Shown here piece after piece: positions 17,089 to 24,907 of a stretch of 64,000 bases of DNA (position 1 is the stretch's first letter; each line of letters opens with the position of its first letter). The position numbers were made by a program, and so were the translations under genes. The notes under the pieces were generated by a model that searched no databases, was not told the origin of the DNA, and saw only the letters and a program-made list of their open reading frames with translations. This DNA is from Arthrobacter jinronghuae (GTDB lineage Bacteria; Actinomycetota; Actinomycetes; Actinomycetales; Micrococcaceae). The DNA is taken from the NCBI RefSeq assembly GCF_025244825.1, contig NZ_CP104263.1:3162001-3226000 (forward strand), read 5' to 3'.

Positions 17089-18138
17089 CTACTTCGAGTC
17101 GTCGGCTGCCGTCGCGGCGTCGGCGATCATCGGCACCACGTTGTCCAGCGCATAGGGGATGCTGAGCACGTTGATAGCCGAGGTGGAGAAGACGCGCGTC
17201 GGGTCGGCGTCGGCCACGAGGCCGCCGTTCTTGACCGCGGGGATCTGCCCCAGCAGCGGATCGGAGGCAATGCTGTCCGCAACCTCGTCGCTGGCTACCC
17301 AGCTGACAAAGATGTCGGAATCCAGCTGGTTGAGGTTTTCATCCGACCAGGGGATGTAGAACTCGTCGCCCTTGGTGTTCTCCGCGACCACCGGCGCCAT
17401 AGTGAGGCCCAGGGATTCCATGAACTTGGGCCGGTTGTCCAGGGCGGTGTAGACGGAATTCTCCGCGCCCGGGGCGAGGTTGCCGTAGATGAAGGACTTG
17501 CCCTCGAGCTGCGGGTATTCGTCCGCCTTGTCGGTGATGGCCTGCTCGGTGTCCGCCACGAGCTGCTCGGCTTCGTCGCTCTTGCCGAGGGCTTCGCCGA
17601 TCATGGTGGCGGTGTCCTGCCAGGAGGTGCCCCACGCGGTTTCGGGGTAGGCGACCACGGGAGCGATCTTGCTCAGCTTGTCGTAGTCTTCCTGGGACAG
17701 GCCGGAGTACGCGGCGAGGATGACGTCGGGGTCGGTGGCGGCGACGTCGTCGAAGGCAATGCCGTCAGCCTCGGAGTACTGTACCGGAGCGTTTTCGGAC
17801 CCGATGGGAGCGTCCAGGTCTTCGAGTGCCTCGTCAATCCACGGGGTGGTGCCCTGGTCATTGCCGCCGAATTCGATCAGCGGCATCCCCACGGGAACCA
17901 CGTCCAGTGCCAGTGCGGTTTCTGCGTTGGCCCAGGCCACCGCGGCTACCCGCTCGGGAACGCCTTCGATGGTGGTCTCACCGAAGGCATGCTTAATGGT
18001 TACGGGGAACTGGTCTTCCGCAGCCGCAGCGCTGCCGGAGGATTCATTTTCCCCCGCAGCACCGGTGGAGCAGGCGGAAAGGGACAGAACGGCGACGGCG
18101 GCCGCAGCGGCGACGCGGCGCATCCGGGTCAGGGCCAT
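17089..18138 (-). CDS. Iron-siderophore ABC transporter substrate-binding lipoprotein (second, orphan)
   Basis: A 349-residue FecB/FhuD-type lipoprotein. The signal peptide ends L-S-A-C with Cys23 lipidated, and AAGGAG precedes the ATG. The body has 'GVPERVAAVAWANAETALALDVVPVG' and 'ATDPDVILAAYSGLSQEDYDKL', close in layout to the 3900-4928 protein but clearly different in sequence. No permease or ATPase gene is next to it, so it probably feeds the importer encoded at 1749-9244. An iron box lies 58-76 bp upstream and a hairpin terminator follows, so it is an independent iron-regulated gene. Confidence 0.92.
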   Translation of the reverse strand: MALTRMRRVAAAAAVAVLSLSACSTGAAGENESSGSAAAAEDQFPVTIKHAFGETTIEGVPERVAAVAWANAETALALDVVPVGMPLIEFGGNDQGTTPWIDEALEDLDAPIGSENAPVQYSEADGIAFDDVAATDPDVILAAYSGLSQEDYDKLSKIAPVVAYPETAWGTSWQDTATMIGEALGKSDEAEQLVADTEQAITDKADEYPQLEGKSFIYGNLAPGAENSVYTALDNRPKFMESLGLTMAPVVAENTKGDEFYIPWSDENLNQLDSDIFVSWVASDEVADSIASDPLLGQIPAVKNGGLVADADPTRVFSTSAINVLSIPYALDNVVPMIADAATAADDSK

Positions 18139-18195
18139 GTTGGGCTCCTTGGATCACTCAAACGGACGGAACGGACCCGGCGGTCGCGGATCCAA

Positions 18196-18214
18196 AAGTA
18201 AGGTTAGCCTAGGT
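18196..18214. promoter_or_regulatory. DtxR/IdeR-type iron box upstream of the second lipoprotein gene
   Basis: AAGTAAGGTTAGCCTAGGT matches the iron-box consensus in the AGGTTAGCCTA core. Its core is very close to that of the box at 9277, supporting co-regulation of the two loci by iron. Confidence 0.85.
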
Positions 18215-18297
18215 TTTCCCCAATTACGCAACGCTAATCTTTCGTAATCCATCCGGCGCACTGTAATTGCCCCTCCGACCCCGTCTGCGCGCCTGTT

Positions 18298-19539
18298 TTA
18301 CGGCTTCGCGCGGGCCAGCCGGCGCAGGTCGACGGCCGGATCCTGCAGCAGCACCGGGTCGAGGATGCGGCCGGATTCAATGAGCTTCCGGGCTGCCCGG
18401 ACAGCGGTTCCGCCGTCGACGGCGGCCGCCCCCGCCAGCGCCCCGTTCAGGTCCAGGCGGAACACCATAAAACCGGAACCGGGCTCGCCGCGGAGCACGG
18501 TCTGCCCGGGAACGGCCATGCTGCCGGCCACTTCCAGGTGCACGCCGTAGCGGTCGGACCAGAACCAGTCCGCCGTGCCGGCGGGAGGTTCGGCGCCGAG
18601 CATCCCGGCGGCGGCCGCTTCACCGGTGCGGCGGGCTGCGTCCCAGTGTTCGAACCGCCGGCCGGGCGCACCGTCGGGGCCTAGTCGCCGGGAGGAATCA
18701 CCGGCGGCGAAAATGCGCGGATGAGAGGTGCGGCCGGATGCATCCACCAGCAGGCCGGCGTCCACGGCGAGTCCTGCGGCTTCGGCGAGCGCCGTTTCGG
18801 GCTCGCTGCCCGCGGCCACCAGGACGGCGGTTCCGGACAGCCTGCTGCCGTCCGCCAGTTCCACCCGCAGGACGTTCCCGTCCGAGGTGATCCCTGCCGC
18901 CGCACCCCGCCCGTATTCGGTCCCGTGCGCAGCGTGGAGGCTCTGCAGATAGCCGGCCATTGCGGGGCCCACGGCCTGCGCGAACGGAAGCTCGGCGGGA
19001 TCCACCAGAGTGACGCCGGCTCCCAGTCCGCGGGCAGTACCCGCCACCTCGGCGCCGACCAGTCCCGCGCCGAGGATCACCAGATGTGCGCCGGAAGCCA
19101 GGTGCCCCTGCAGGGCCAGGGCATCGTCGGCGCTGCGCAGGGTGAAGACTCCGGGCAGGTCCATTCCGGGCAGCGGCAGCCGGCGTGCGCGGGCACCGGT
19201 GGCGAGCAGGACGACGTCGGCGGCGAGGTCCCTGCCCGAGGCCAGCGCAAGGACGGGCGCCTCGGTGCCGTTGCCGGCGTCGAGCTTGTCCACGGTGTCG
19301 GCGAGCACCGTAATACCGTTGTCTTCGTACCACTGTTCCGGGGCAAGCTGCAGGCGGAGCCGGTCCAGACTCCCGGCGAGGAACGCCTTGCTCAGCGGCG
19401 GCCGGTCGTAGGGCAGCCCCGCAGGGTCCACCAGGGTCAGGGCGCCGGCATAGCCGCGCCGACGGAGCTCACGGACGGCACTGAAGCCGGCGACTCCGCC
19501 GCCCACCACAGCAATGGACGCGGGGGCTGCGAGGACCAT
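18298..19539 (-). CDS. Ferredoxin-reductase-type FAD/NAD oxidoreductase
   Basis: A 413-residue flavoprotein of the ring-dioxygenase/ferredoxin reductase type. The FAD motif G-G-G-V-A-G-F is near residue 11, the NAD motif G-A-G-L-V-G-A-E-V near 145, and the second FAD segment 'IFAAGDSSRR' near 290. The start ATG shares one base with the stop of the Rieske gene (TGATG), which fixes it; a longer frame to 19575 is not needed. Coupling to the Rieske ferredoxin suggests the pair passes electrons from NAD(P)H to an oxygenase encoded elsewhere. No oxygenase subunit is adjacent. Confidence 0.85.
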   Translation of the reverse strand: MVLAAPASIAVVGGGVAGFSAVRELRRRGYAGALTLVDPAGLPYDRPPLSKAFLAGSLDRLRLQLAPEQWYEDNGITVLADTVDKLDAGNGTEAPVLALASGRDLAADVVLLATGARARRLPLPGMDLPGVFTLRSADDALALQGHLASGAHLVILGAGLVGAEVAGTARGLGAGVTLVDPAELPFAQAVGPAMAGYLQSLHAAHGTEYGRGAAAGITSDGNVLRVELADGSRLSGTAVLVAAGSEPETALAEAAGLAVDAGLLVDASGRTSHPRIFAAGDSSRRLGPDGAPGRRFEHWDAARRTGEAAAAGMLGAEPPAGTADWFWSDRYGVHLEVAGSMAVPGQTVLRGEPGSGFMVFRLDLNGALAGAAAVDGGTAVRAARKLIESGRILDPVLLQDPAVDLRRLARAKP

Positions 19540-19883
19540 CAAGCGTTGAGCGGGCTCTCGTTCGGGTACAGCCACACCGCACCGTCGCGCACGTCAACGC
19601 GGTGCGCCTTGGTGTTGATGAGGGCGGGCAGGCACAAAGCTTCCCCGGTGCGGAGGCAGAACCGCGCGGAGTGGATGGGGCATTCCACCTCGTCCCCTTC
19701 GATCCACCCGTCGGCAAGGGAGGCATCCTCGTGCGTGCAGGTGTCATTCAGGGCATAGAAGTTTCCATTGTCGCTGTGGAATACAGCTATATCGTCCGAG
19801 GTGCCCGCCGTTTCGGCATCCACCGTCAGGGCCTCGCCCTCGTCTATCTCGTCAACATCGGCAACGCGGATACCCTCGCTCAT
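19539..19883 (-). CDS. Rieske [2Fe-2S] ferredoxin
   Basis: A 114-residue small Rieske protein. The cluster ligands are Cys49-x-His51 and Cys68-x-x-His71, in the order expected for ferredoxin components of ring-hydroxylating dioxygenases or NirD-like proteins. The ATG at 19883 has GGAAGG upstream; an earlier in-frame start at 19910 adds residues outside the domain. It is translationally coupled to the flavin reductase gene downstream. The terminal oxygenase is not in this window. Confidence 0.9.
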   Translation of the reverse strand: MSEGIRVADVDEIDEGEALTVDAETAGTSDDIAVFHSDNGNFYALNDTCTHEDASLADGWIEGDEVECPIHSARFCLRTGEALCLPALINTKAHRVDVRDGAVWLYPNESPLNA

Positions 19884-19936
19884 GCCTTCCTTCCCCGGCG
19901 CCCAGGCCAATAACGTGCTGCTCTTAGGTCAACACG

Positions 19937-20440
19937 TTACCCCGGCAGCGGGGGCTCGGAGGCCGCGCTCAACGGGTTCCCGTCCTGCTGCGCAGCGGCC
20001 AGCGGCGTACCGGAGGGCCGCTGCTGCTTGCCGTGCTCCAGACCGCGGATGAGCGTGATCAACTCCGAGCGCAGCTCCGGGCCGATCCCGGCCGTGGAAT
20101 TGTCCTGCTCCAGGTTTTCGGCGTCGGCCAGCAGCTTCTGCCCGCGCTCGGAGATGGCCATCCACCGTCCGGAGCGGCCTACGGTCTCGGCCGATACTTC
20201 TTCCACGAGACCCTGCGCCGCCATGCTCACCAACGCCGTACCCAGGGTCTGCGCGGTGACACGCAGGCGCCTGGCCAGTTCCGCGCGCCGCATCGGCCCC
20301 TCGGCCAGGAGCACCCGCAGCACTGTCACGCGCTCCTGGGTGAGCCCCACGGTGCGGAGCTTGTTATCTACTTCTCGTCTTACCAGTCTTGCAGCCGTTG
20401 AGAGCAGCCGCACGGGTTCCCAGTCCCCCTCGTTCTGCAT
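19937..20440 (-). CDS. MarR family transcriptional regulator
   Basis: A 167-residue winged-helix regulator. The domain runs from 'RLLSTAARLVRREVDNKL' through the recognition helix region 'VTAQTLGTALVSMAAQGLV' to the wing 'GRSGRWMAISERG'. The ATG at 20440 is preceded by GGGAAGCAGGAAG; an ATG 24 bases earlier has no ribosome site. The C-terminal 40 residues are Pro/Gln/Ala-rich and look disordered. It lies upstream of, and in line with, the Rieske/reductase pair, which is a candidate target. Confidence 0.82.
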   Translation of the reverse strand: MQNEGDWEPVRLLSTAARLVRREVDNKLRTVGLTQERVTVLRVLLAEGPMRRAELARRLRVTAQTLGTALVSMAAQGLVEEVSAETVGRSGRWMAISERGQKLLADAENLEQDNSTAGIGPELRSELITLIRGLEHGKQQRPSGTPLAAAQQDGNPLSAASEPPLPG

Positions 20441-20548
20441 CTTCCTGCTTCCCTGATACGTCATTGGTAGGCGGTTCTGCTCCGCTGAAACAATCAGTGT
20501 GCTTACTATTTCAACGGCAAAGAGGGGGTACTTGTCAAGCCGGTGAAG

Positions 20549-21178
20549 TTAGCGGGCAGCCCACTCGCGGAACGCCCGGACGGAATCACCCCCGCCTTCA
20601 ATGCTCACATTGGCCGCCGCGCGCCTTCCCATGGCGTGCAGGGCGAGATCCACCACATCTCCGGAAATCAGCACGGACGGGGTGCCGCCCTTGACCCGGC
20701 GCCGGCCGGAACCGGGCGCCGCCAGTTCCACACCCACCGGGCTGCTGCGGTAGCCCAGCCGGGCCATGAGGCCCAACTGCTTCCACAGGGCCTGCTGCTG
20801 TCCTGCGGGAAGTTCCCGCGGCGCTGCCATTGATTCCCCGCGGCGGATGTCCTCATGGTGGATGACGTATTCCACCAGGTTCGCCGCATCCAGCCGGAAC
20901 GGTGAAAAACGGGCCGGTCCGGCGGCGAACCGGTCCACCAATGACGCATAGCCTTCGGGGGTGCCCGCGGCGGCAGCCCAGACGCCCAGCTGCTTTTCCT
21001 GGCCCGGCTTGGGCCGGCGCACCGCATCGGCGGCGATCTTCCAGGGCGCCTGCTCACGGAGCACCAGATGGGCCAGCAGCCGGCGCACATCCCACCCCTC
21101 GCACAACGTCGGCGCCAGCGGATCCGCCTCCCGCAGCGTCCGGACCAATTCCGCGCGTTCCGTTTCCACCCATGCCAT
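20549..21178 (-). CDS. TIGR03085 family protein (mycothiol/DinB-type metal-binding fold)
   Basis: A 209-residue protein with the N-terminal helix bundle of the mycothiol-dependent maleylpyruvate isomerase/DinB superfamily: 'ERAELVRTLREADPLAPTLCEGWDVRRLLAHLVLRE', with the conserved C-x-G-W-x-V-x-x-L-x-x-H pattern. The second histidine motif 'EYVIHHEDIRRGE' is present. Members are found almost only in Actinobacteria; their exact reactions are unknown, though some relatives use mycothiol. AAGGAG precedes the ATG. It stands alone. Confidence 0.83.
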   Translation of the reverse strand: MAWVETERAELVRTLREADPLAPTLCEGWDVRRLLAHLVLREQAPWKIAADAVRRPKPGQEKQLGVWAAAAGTPEGYASLVDRFAAGPARFSPFRLDAANLVEYVIHHEDIRRGESMAAPRELPAGQQQALWKQLGLMARLGYRSSPVGVELAAPGSGRRRVKGGTPSVLISGDVVDLALHAMGRRAAANVSIEGGGDSVRAFREWAAR

Positions 21179-21378
21179 GTCGATCTCCTTTATGTTGAAC
21201 GCCGCCGGGTTTCTCCCTCATCCGGGAGCTTTCCTCCGACTTTGCGGCCTGCGGCCAACATTAGCCACCGCACGCCCTTTACCCCTACCTACTGACGCGT
21301 AGCATGGTCCCCACAGTGGGCTGCGAGGCCGGACACGGTGCCGGATCCACGGTGCAGCCATGACGGAGGAGAAATCCC

Positions 21379-23352
21379 ATGAGCACCACTGATACTTCCC
21401 AAGATGCCAGCCGCAACCGAAGTGCCCGCAGAATCAAAGAGCGCGTGGTCACTGAACAAGACGCCCGCAACGCCACCGAAGCAGCACGCGACACCGGAGA
21501 ATCCCGCCCGAGTTTCGCCAAGGGGATCTACCTCGGCAACTACAACCTGGATCTGGTCGGCTCCCTGCCGCCGGCGGACCTCGACGAAGAGGCCCGGGCC
21601 CAGCTGTTCCTGGAAGCCTTGACCGAGTACTGCCGGACCATGGACGGCCTGGCGATTGAACGCACCGGACTGATTCCGGACGAGAACCTGCGCGGACTCG
21701 CGGACCTGGGGGTGTTCGGCATCAAGATTCCCCGGCACTACGGCGGGCTCGGACTGTCCCTGCTGAACTACGGACGTGCCTTGATGGTCCTGGGCAGCGT
21801 GCACCCCAGCCTCGGGGCGCTGGTCTCGGCCCACCAGTCCATCGGCGTGCCGGAGCCGGTGAAGGTCTTCGGGACCGAGGAACAGAAGGAAGAGTACCTG
21901 CCGCGCTGCGCCGCCGGGGCGGTGACCGCCTTCCTGCTCACCGAGCCCGACGTCGGGTCCGACCCCGCGCGGCTGCGCACCACTGCCATCCCCTCCGAAG
22001 ACGGCAGCGAATACGTGATTGACGGCGTCAAGCTGTGGACCACCAACGGCGTGATTGCCGAGCTGGTGGTAGTCATGGCCGCCGTTCCGCCGCACGGCAA
22101 CTCAAAGGGCGGCATCAGCGCGTTCGTGGTGGAAATGTCCTCCCCCGGCATCACGGTGGAGAACCGCAACAACTTCATGGGCCTGCGCGGCATCGAGAAC
22201 GGGGTCACGCGCTTCACCAATGTCCGCGTTCCGGCGGCCAACCGGCTGGGCCGCGAAGGCCAGGGCCTGAAGATTGCCCTGACCACGCTGAACACCGGCC
22301 GCCTCTCCATTCCGGCCATGTGCGCGGCCTCGGGGAAATGGTCGCTGAAGATTGCCCGCGGCTGGTCCGGCGCCCGGGAACAGTGGGGCCGGCCAATCGG
22401 CCGGCACGAGGCTGTGGCCAAGAAGCTGGCCTACATTGCGGCCACCAGCTTCGCGCTGGAGGCGGTCTTCGAACTCTCCGCCCAGCTGGCCGACGCCGGC
22501 ACCAAGGACATCCGCATCGAGGCGGCGCTGGCGAAGCTCTGGGCCAGTGAAATGGCGTACAACGTGGCCGACGAGCTGGTGCAGGTGCGCGGCGGGCGCG
22601 GTTTCGAGACCGCTGATTCCCTCGCCGCCCGCGGCGAGCGCGCGGTCCCGGCGGAACAGCAGCTGCGGGACCTGCGCATCAACCGGGTGTTCGAGGGATC
22701 CACCGAGATCATGCACCTGTTCATTGCGCGGGAAGCCGTGGATGCGCACCTTTCCGCGGCCGGGGACCTGGCGGTGGCGGACGCCCCGGTGGGCGCCAAG
22801 GCACGGGCGGCACTGAAGGCCAGCGGCTTTTACGGCAAGTGGCTGCCGACGCTCGCCACCGGCAAGGGCAACGTCCCCACGTCCTACAGCGAGTTCGGCC
22901 TGCTGGCCCGGCACCTGCGCTACGCCGAGCGGGCGTCCCGCCGGCTGGCCCGCTCCACCTTCCTCGGCATGGCCCGCTGGCAGGCCGGACTGGAGCATCA
23001 TCAGGTCTTCCTGGGGCGGATTGTGGACATCGGTGCGGAAATCTTCGCGATCTCGGCCTCGTGCGTCCGTGCCCTGAACATTCGGCGTGAGGATCCGGCG
23101 GAGGGCGCGGCCGCGTTCGAACTTGCGGACGCTTTCAGCCGGCAGTCCCGGGTGCGGATCGAGTCCCTGTTCGACGGCCTGTGGCACAACTCCGACGACG
23201 CCGACCGGCAGCTGTCCAAGGGCATCCTGGCCGGGCGGTACACCTGGCAGGAGAAAGGCGTGCTGGATGCGTCGGAGGGCACGGGCCCGTGGATTTCGGA
23301 GACGGCCCGCGGCGGCGAACCGAAGGAGAACCTGCACCGCCGGTACCGGTGA
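21379..23352 (+). CDS. Acyl-CoA dehydrogenase, long two-domain type
   Basis: A 657-residue acyl-CoA dehydrogenase. Residues about 85-470 hold the standard fold: 'FLLTEPDVGSDPARL' for substrate and FAD binding, 'LWTTNG', and 'RVFEGSTEIMHLF', whose Glu is the expected catalytic base. The extra C-terminal domain of about 190 residues recalls VLCAD/ACAD9-type enzymes. A hydrophilic 50-residue leader precedes the fold. GGAGGAG lies just before the ATG. It should oxidise long or modified acyl-CoA at C2-C3. Its stop is only 3 bp from that of the convergent TetR gene. Confidence 0.9.
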   Translation: MSTTDTSQDASRNRSARRIKERVVTEQDARNATEAARDTGESRPSFAKGIYLGNYNLDLVGSLPPADLDEEARAQLFLEALTEYCRTMDGLAIERTGLIPDENLRGLADLGVFGIKIPRHYGGLGLSLLNYGRALMVLGSVHPSLGALVSAHQSIGVPEPVKVFGTEEQKEEYLPRCAAGAVTAFLLTEPDVGSDPARLRTTAIPSEDGSEYVIDGVKLWTTNGVIAELVVVMAAVPPHGNSKGGISAFVVEMSSPGITVENRNNFMGLRGIENGVTRFTNVRVPAANRLGREGQGLKIALTTLNTGRLSIPAMCAASGKWSLKIARGWSGAREQWGRPIGRHEAVAKKLAYIAATSFALEAVFELSAQLADAGTKDIRIEAALAKLWASEMAYNVADELVQVRGGRGFETADSLAARGERAVPAEQQLRDLRINRVFEGSTEIMHLFIAREAVDAHLSAAGDLAVADAPVGAKARAALKASGFYGKWLPTLATGKGNVPTSYSEFGLLARHLRYAERASRRLARSTFLGMARWQAGLEHHQVFLGRIVDIGAEIFAISASCVRALNIRREDPAEGAAAFELADAFSRQSRVRIESLFDGLWHNSDDADRQLSKGILAGRYTWQEKGVLDASEGTGPWISETARGGEPKENLHRRYR

Positions 23353-23355
23353 GCC

Positions 23356-23967
23356 CTAGGACGCTCCCACCGCGCCGCGGCAGATCTGCACATAGCGCAC
23401 CGCCAGTTCCTCCGGGCTGAGCGGACCTCCGGCGCGGTACCACTGGGACACTCCGGTGCACATGGTGGTGACCGCCCGGCTGGCGTCCTTCGGATACCCG
23501 GTGGCGAAGCGGCCGCTGCTGACCGCTGCCGACACCACGTCATCGAGGAGTTTCTGCTGCCGGTCCCGGGCCGCTATGTGCCCGTCGCGGGCCGGCCCCT
23601 CCAGGCTGCGGATCTCGCTGGCCGCGATGAATGCGTGTTCCCAGCGGTAGGCATGGACCAGGACAAGGCATTCGATCAGGAGGGCAAACCGGTCTTCGAC
23701 GTCCTCGCCCGCCTCCGCGAGGGCGGCGGTGCTCCGTACGTAGAGATCCGCCATCGCGGATTCGGCTATTCCCACCAGCAGCGCCTGCTTGGACGGATAG
23801 TGGTGGTAGAGCCCCGGCACCGACAAGCCGGCCCGGGTGGCCACGGTGCGGATGCTGGTTCCGTGGTAGCCGTGCTCCACGAAGCAGTCCAGGGCATTAC
23901 GCAGCAGCGGGGGCAGGGCGGGCACGGAAAAGTCCCGCCAGTCGGGCTGCGTACGGACTGCGGTCAT
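23356..23967 (-). CDS. TetR/AcrR family transcriptional regulator
   Basis: A 203-residue regulator. The N-terminal helix-turn-helix reads 'FVEHGYHGTSIRTVATRAGLSVPGLYHHYPSKQALL', a textbook TetR DNA-binding domain, followed by a helical ligand-binding domain. The frame is open to 24891, but that part is antisense to the SDR gene; ATG 23967 begins the domain. It is divergent from the SDR/ACAD/kinase operon and faces a 20-bp operator-like palindrome, so it probably represses that operon and perhaps itself, with an acyl-CoA as likely inducer. Confidence 0.9.
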   Translation of the reverse strand: MTAVRTQPDWRDFSVPALPPLLRNALDCFVEHGYHGTSIRTVATRAGLSVPGLYHHYPSKQALLVGIAESAMADLYVRSTAALAEAGEDVEDRFALLIECLVLVHAYRWEHAFIAASEIRSLEGPARDGHIAARDRQQKLLDDVVSAAVSSGRFATGYPKDASRAVTTMCTGVSQWYRAGGPLSPEELAVRYVQICRGAVGAS

Positions 23968-24004
23968 GGCGTCCCCTCGATGGTCGAATACCCGGATGTG
24001 ATCC

Positions 24005-24058
24005 TTGACACTTTCCGGGGCCTGCACCAGACTAACCATACCGAGCGGTCGCTCGGTA
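24005..24058 (+). promoter_or_regulatory. Promoter and TetR operator of the SDR/ACAD/kinase operon
   Basis: A perfect -35 box TTGACA lies at 24005-24010. A palindrome TACCGAGCG-GT-CGCTCGGTA follows at 24039-24058, with 9-bp arms perfectly complementary around a 2-bp spacer. It overlaps the expected transcription start region. Sites of this shape are typical of TetR proteins that control acyl-CoA metabolism in Actinobacteria, and the TetR gene is divergent from this site. Confidence 0.75.
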
Positions 24059-24087
24059 GTGGATGGAAACGGAAGTTGGCGGAGCAC

Positions 24088-24876
24088 ATGACCGAACCGG
24101 AGAAGTCTGCGGGCAGGCCCCGCCTCGAGGGCAGGACCGCCATTGTCACCGGGGCCAGCCGCGGCATCGGCCTGGCCATTGCCCGCCGCCTGGTGGCCGA
24201 GGGGGCGAAGGTCTGCATCACTGCCCGCAACATCGGTCCGTTGAAGGAAGCCGCTGCAGAGTTCCCGGAAGGCAGCGTCCTGGCGATAGCCGGCAAGTCC
24301 GATGACCCGGACCACCGCACGGAGGTGCTGGACACCGTCGCCCAGACCTGGGGCCGGCTGGACATCCTCGTCAACAACGCCGGCGTGAACCCGGTGTACG
24401 GGCCCCTGAGCGAGCTGGACCCGGAGGCCGCCCGCCGGATCCTGGACGTCAACGTGCTGGGCACCCTCGCCTGGGTTTCGGCCGTGTGTGCGCACGAGGC
24501 ACTGGATTTCCTGGGCCGCGGCGGATCGGTGCTGAACCTCTCCTCGGTCTCGGCGCAGACCCCGGCCGCCGGCATCGGCTTCTATGGCATCAGCAAGGCC
24601 GCCGTGGAGCAGCTCACCCGCACCCTCGCCGTCGAGCTGGCCCCCACCGTGCGCGTGAACGCACTCGCGCCCGCCGTCGTCAAGACGCAGTTTGCGCGCG
24701 CCCTGTATGAGGGCCGCGAAGAAAAGGTCAGCTCCACCTACCCGCTGAAGCGGCTCGGCACCCCGGAGGACGTGGCCGGTGCGGCCGCCTTCCTGGCTTC
24801 CGACGACGCCGCCTGGGTCACCGGGCAGATCATCAACCTCGACGGCGGCCTGCTCGTGGCCGGCGGCGCGGCCTGA
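24088..24876 (+). CDS. SDR family oxidoreductase
   Basis: A 262-residue classical short-chain dehydrogenase. The cofactor motif T-G-A-S-R-G-I-G is at 21-28, the structural 'NNAGVN' near 92, and the catalytic Ser and Y-G-I-S-K follow in the usual order. The C-terminal 'WVTGQIINLDGGLLV' is typical. The ATG at 24088 has GGAG seven bases upstream; the open frame before it is antisense to the TetR gene. It is the first gene of an operon with an acyl-CoA dehydrogenase and a kinase-fold gene, so a hydroxy/oxo-acyl substrate is likely. Confidence 0.88.
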   Translation: MTEPEKSAGRPRLEGRTAIVTGASRGIGLAIARRLVAEGAKVCITARNIGPLKEAAAEFPEGSVLAIAGKSDDPDHRTEVLDTVAQTWGRLDILVNNAGVNPVYGPLSELDPEAARRILDVNVLGTLAWVSAVCAHEALDFLGRGGSVLNLSSVSAQTPAAGIGFYGISKAAVEQLTRTLAVELAPTVRVNALAPAVVKTQFARALYEGREEKVSSTYPLKRLGTPEDVAGAAAFLASDDAAWVTGQIINLDGGLLVAGGAA

Positions 24877-24907
24877 CCGCTCCCACCGCACCCCCTAAGG
24901 ACCCCTC

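Noticed and set aside
23968..24891. Minus-strand extension of the TetR reading frame to 511 residues
   Set aside because: It is antisense to the SDR gene and the promoter; the TetR domain begins right after ATG 23967.
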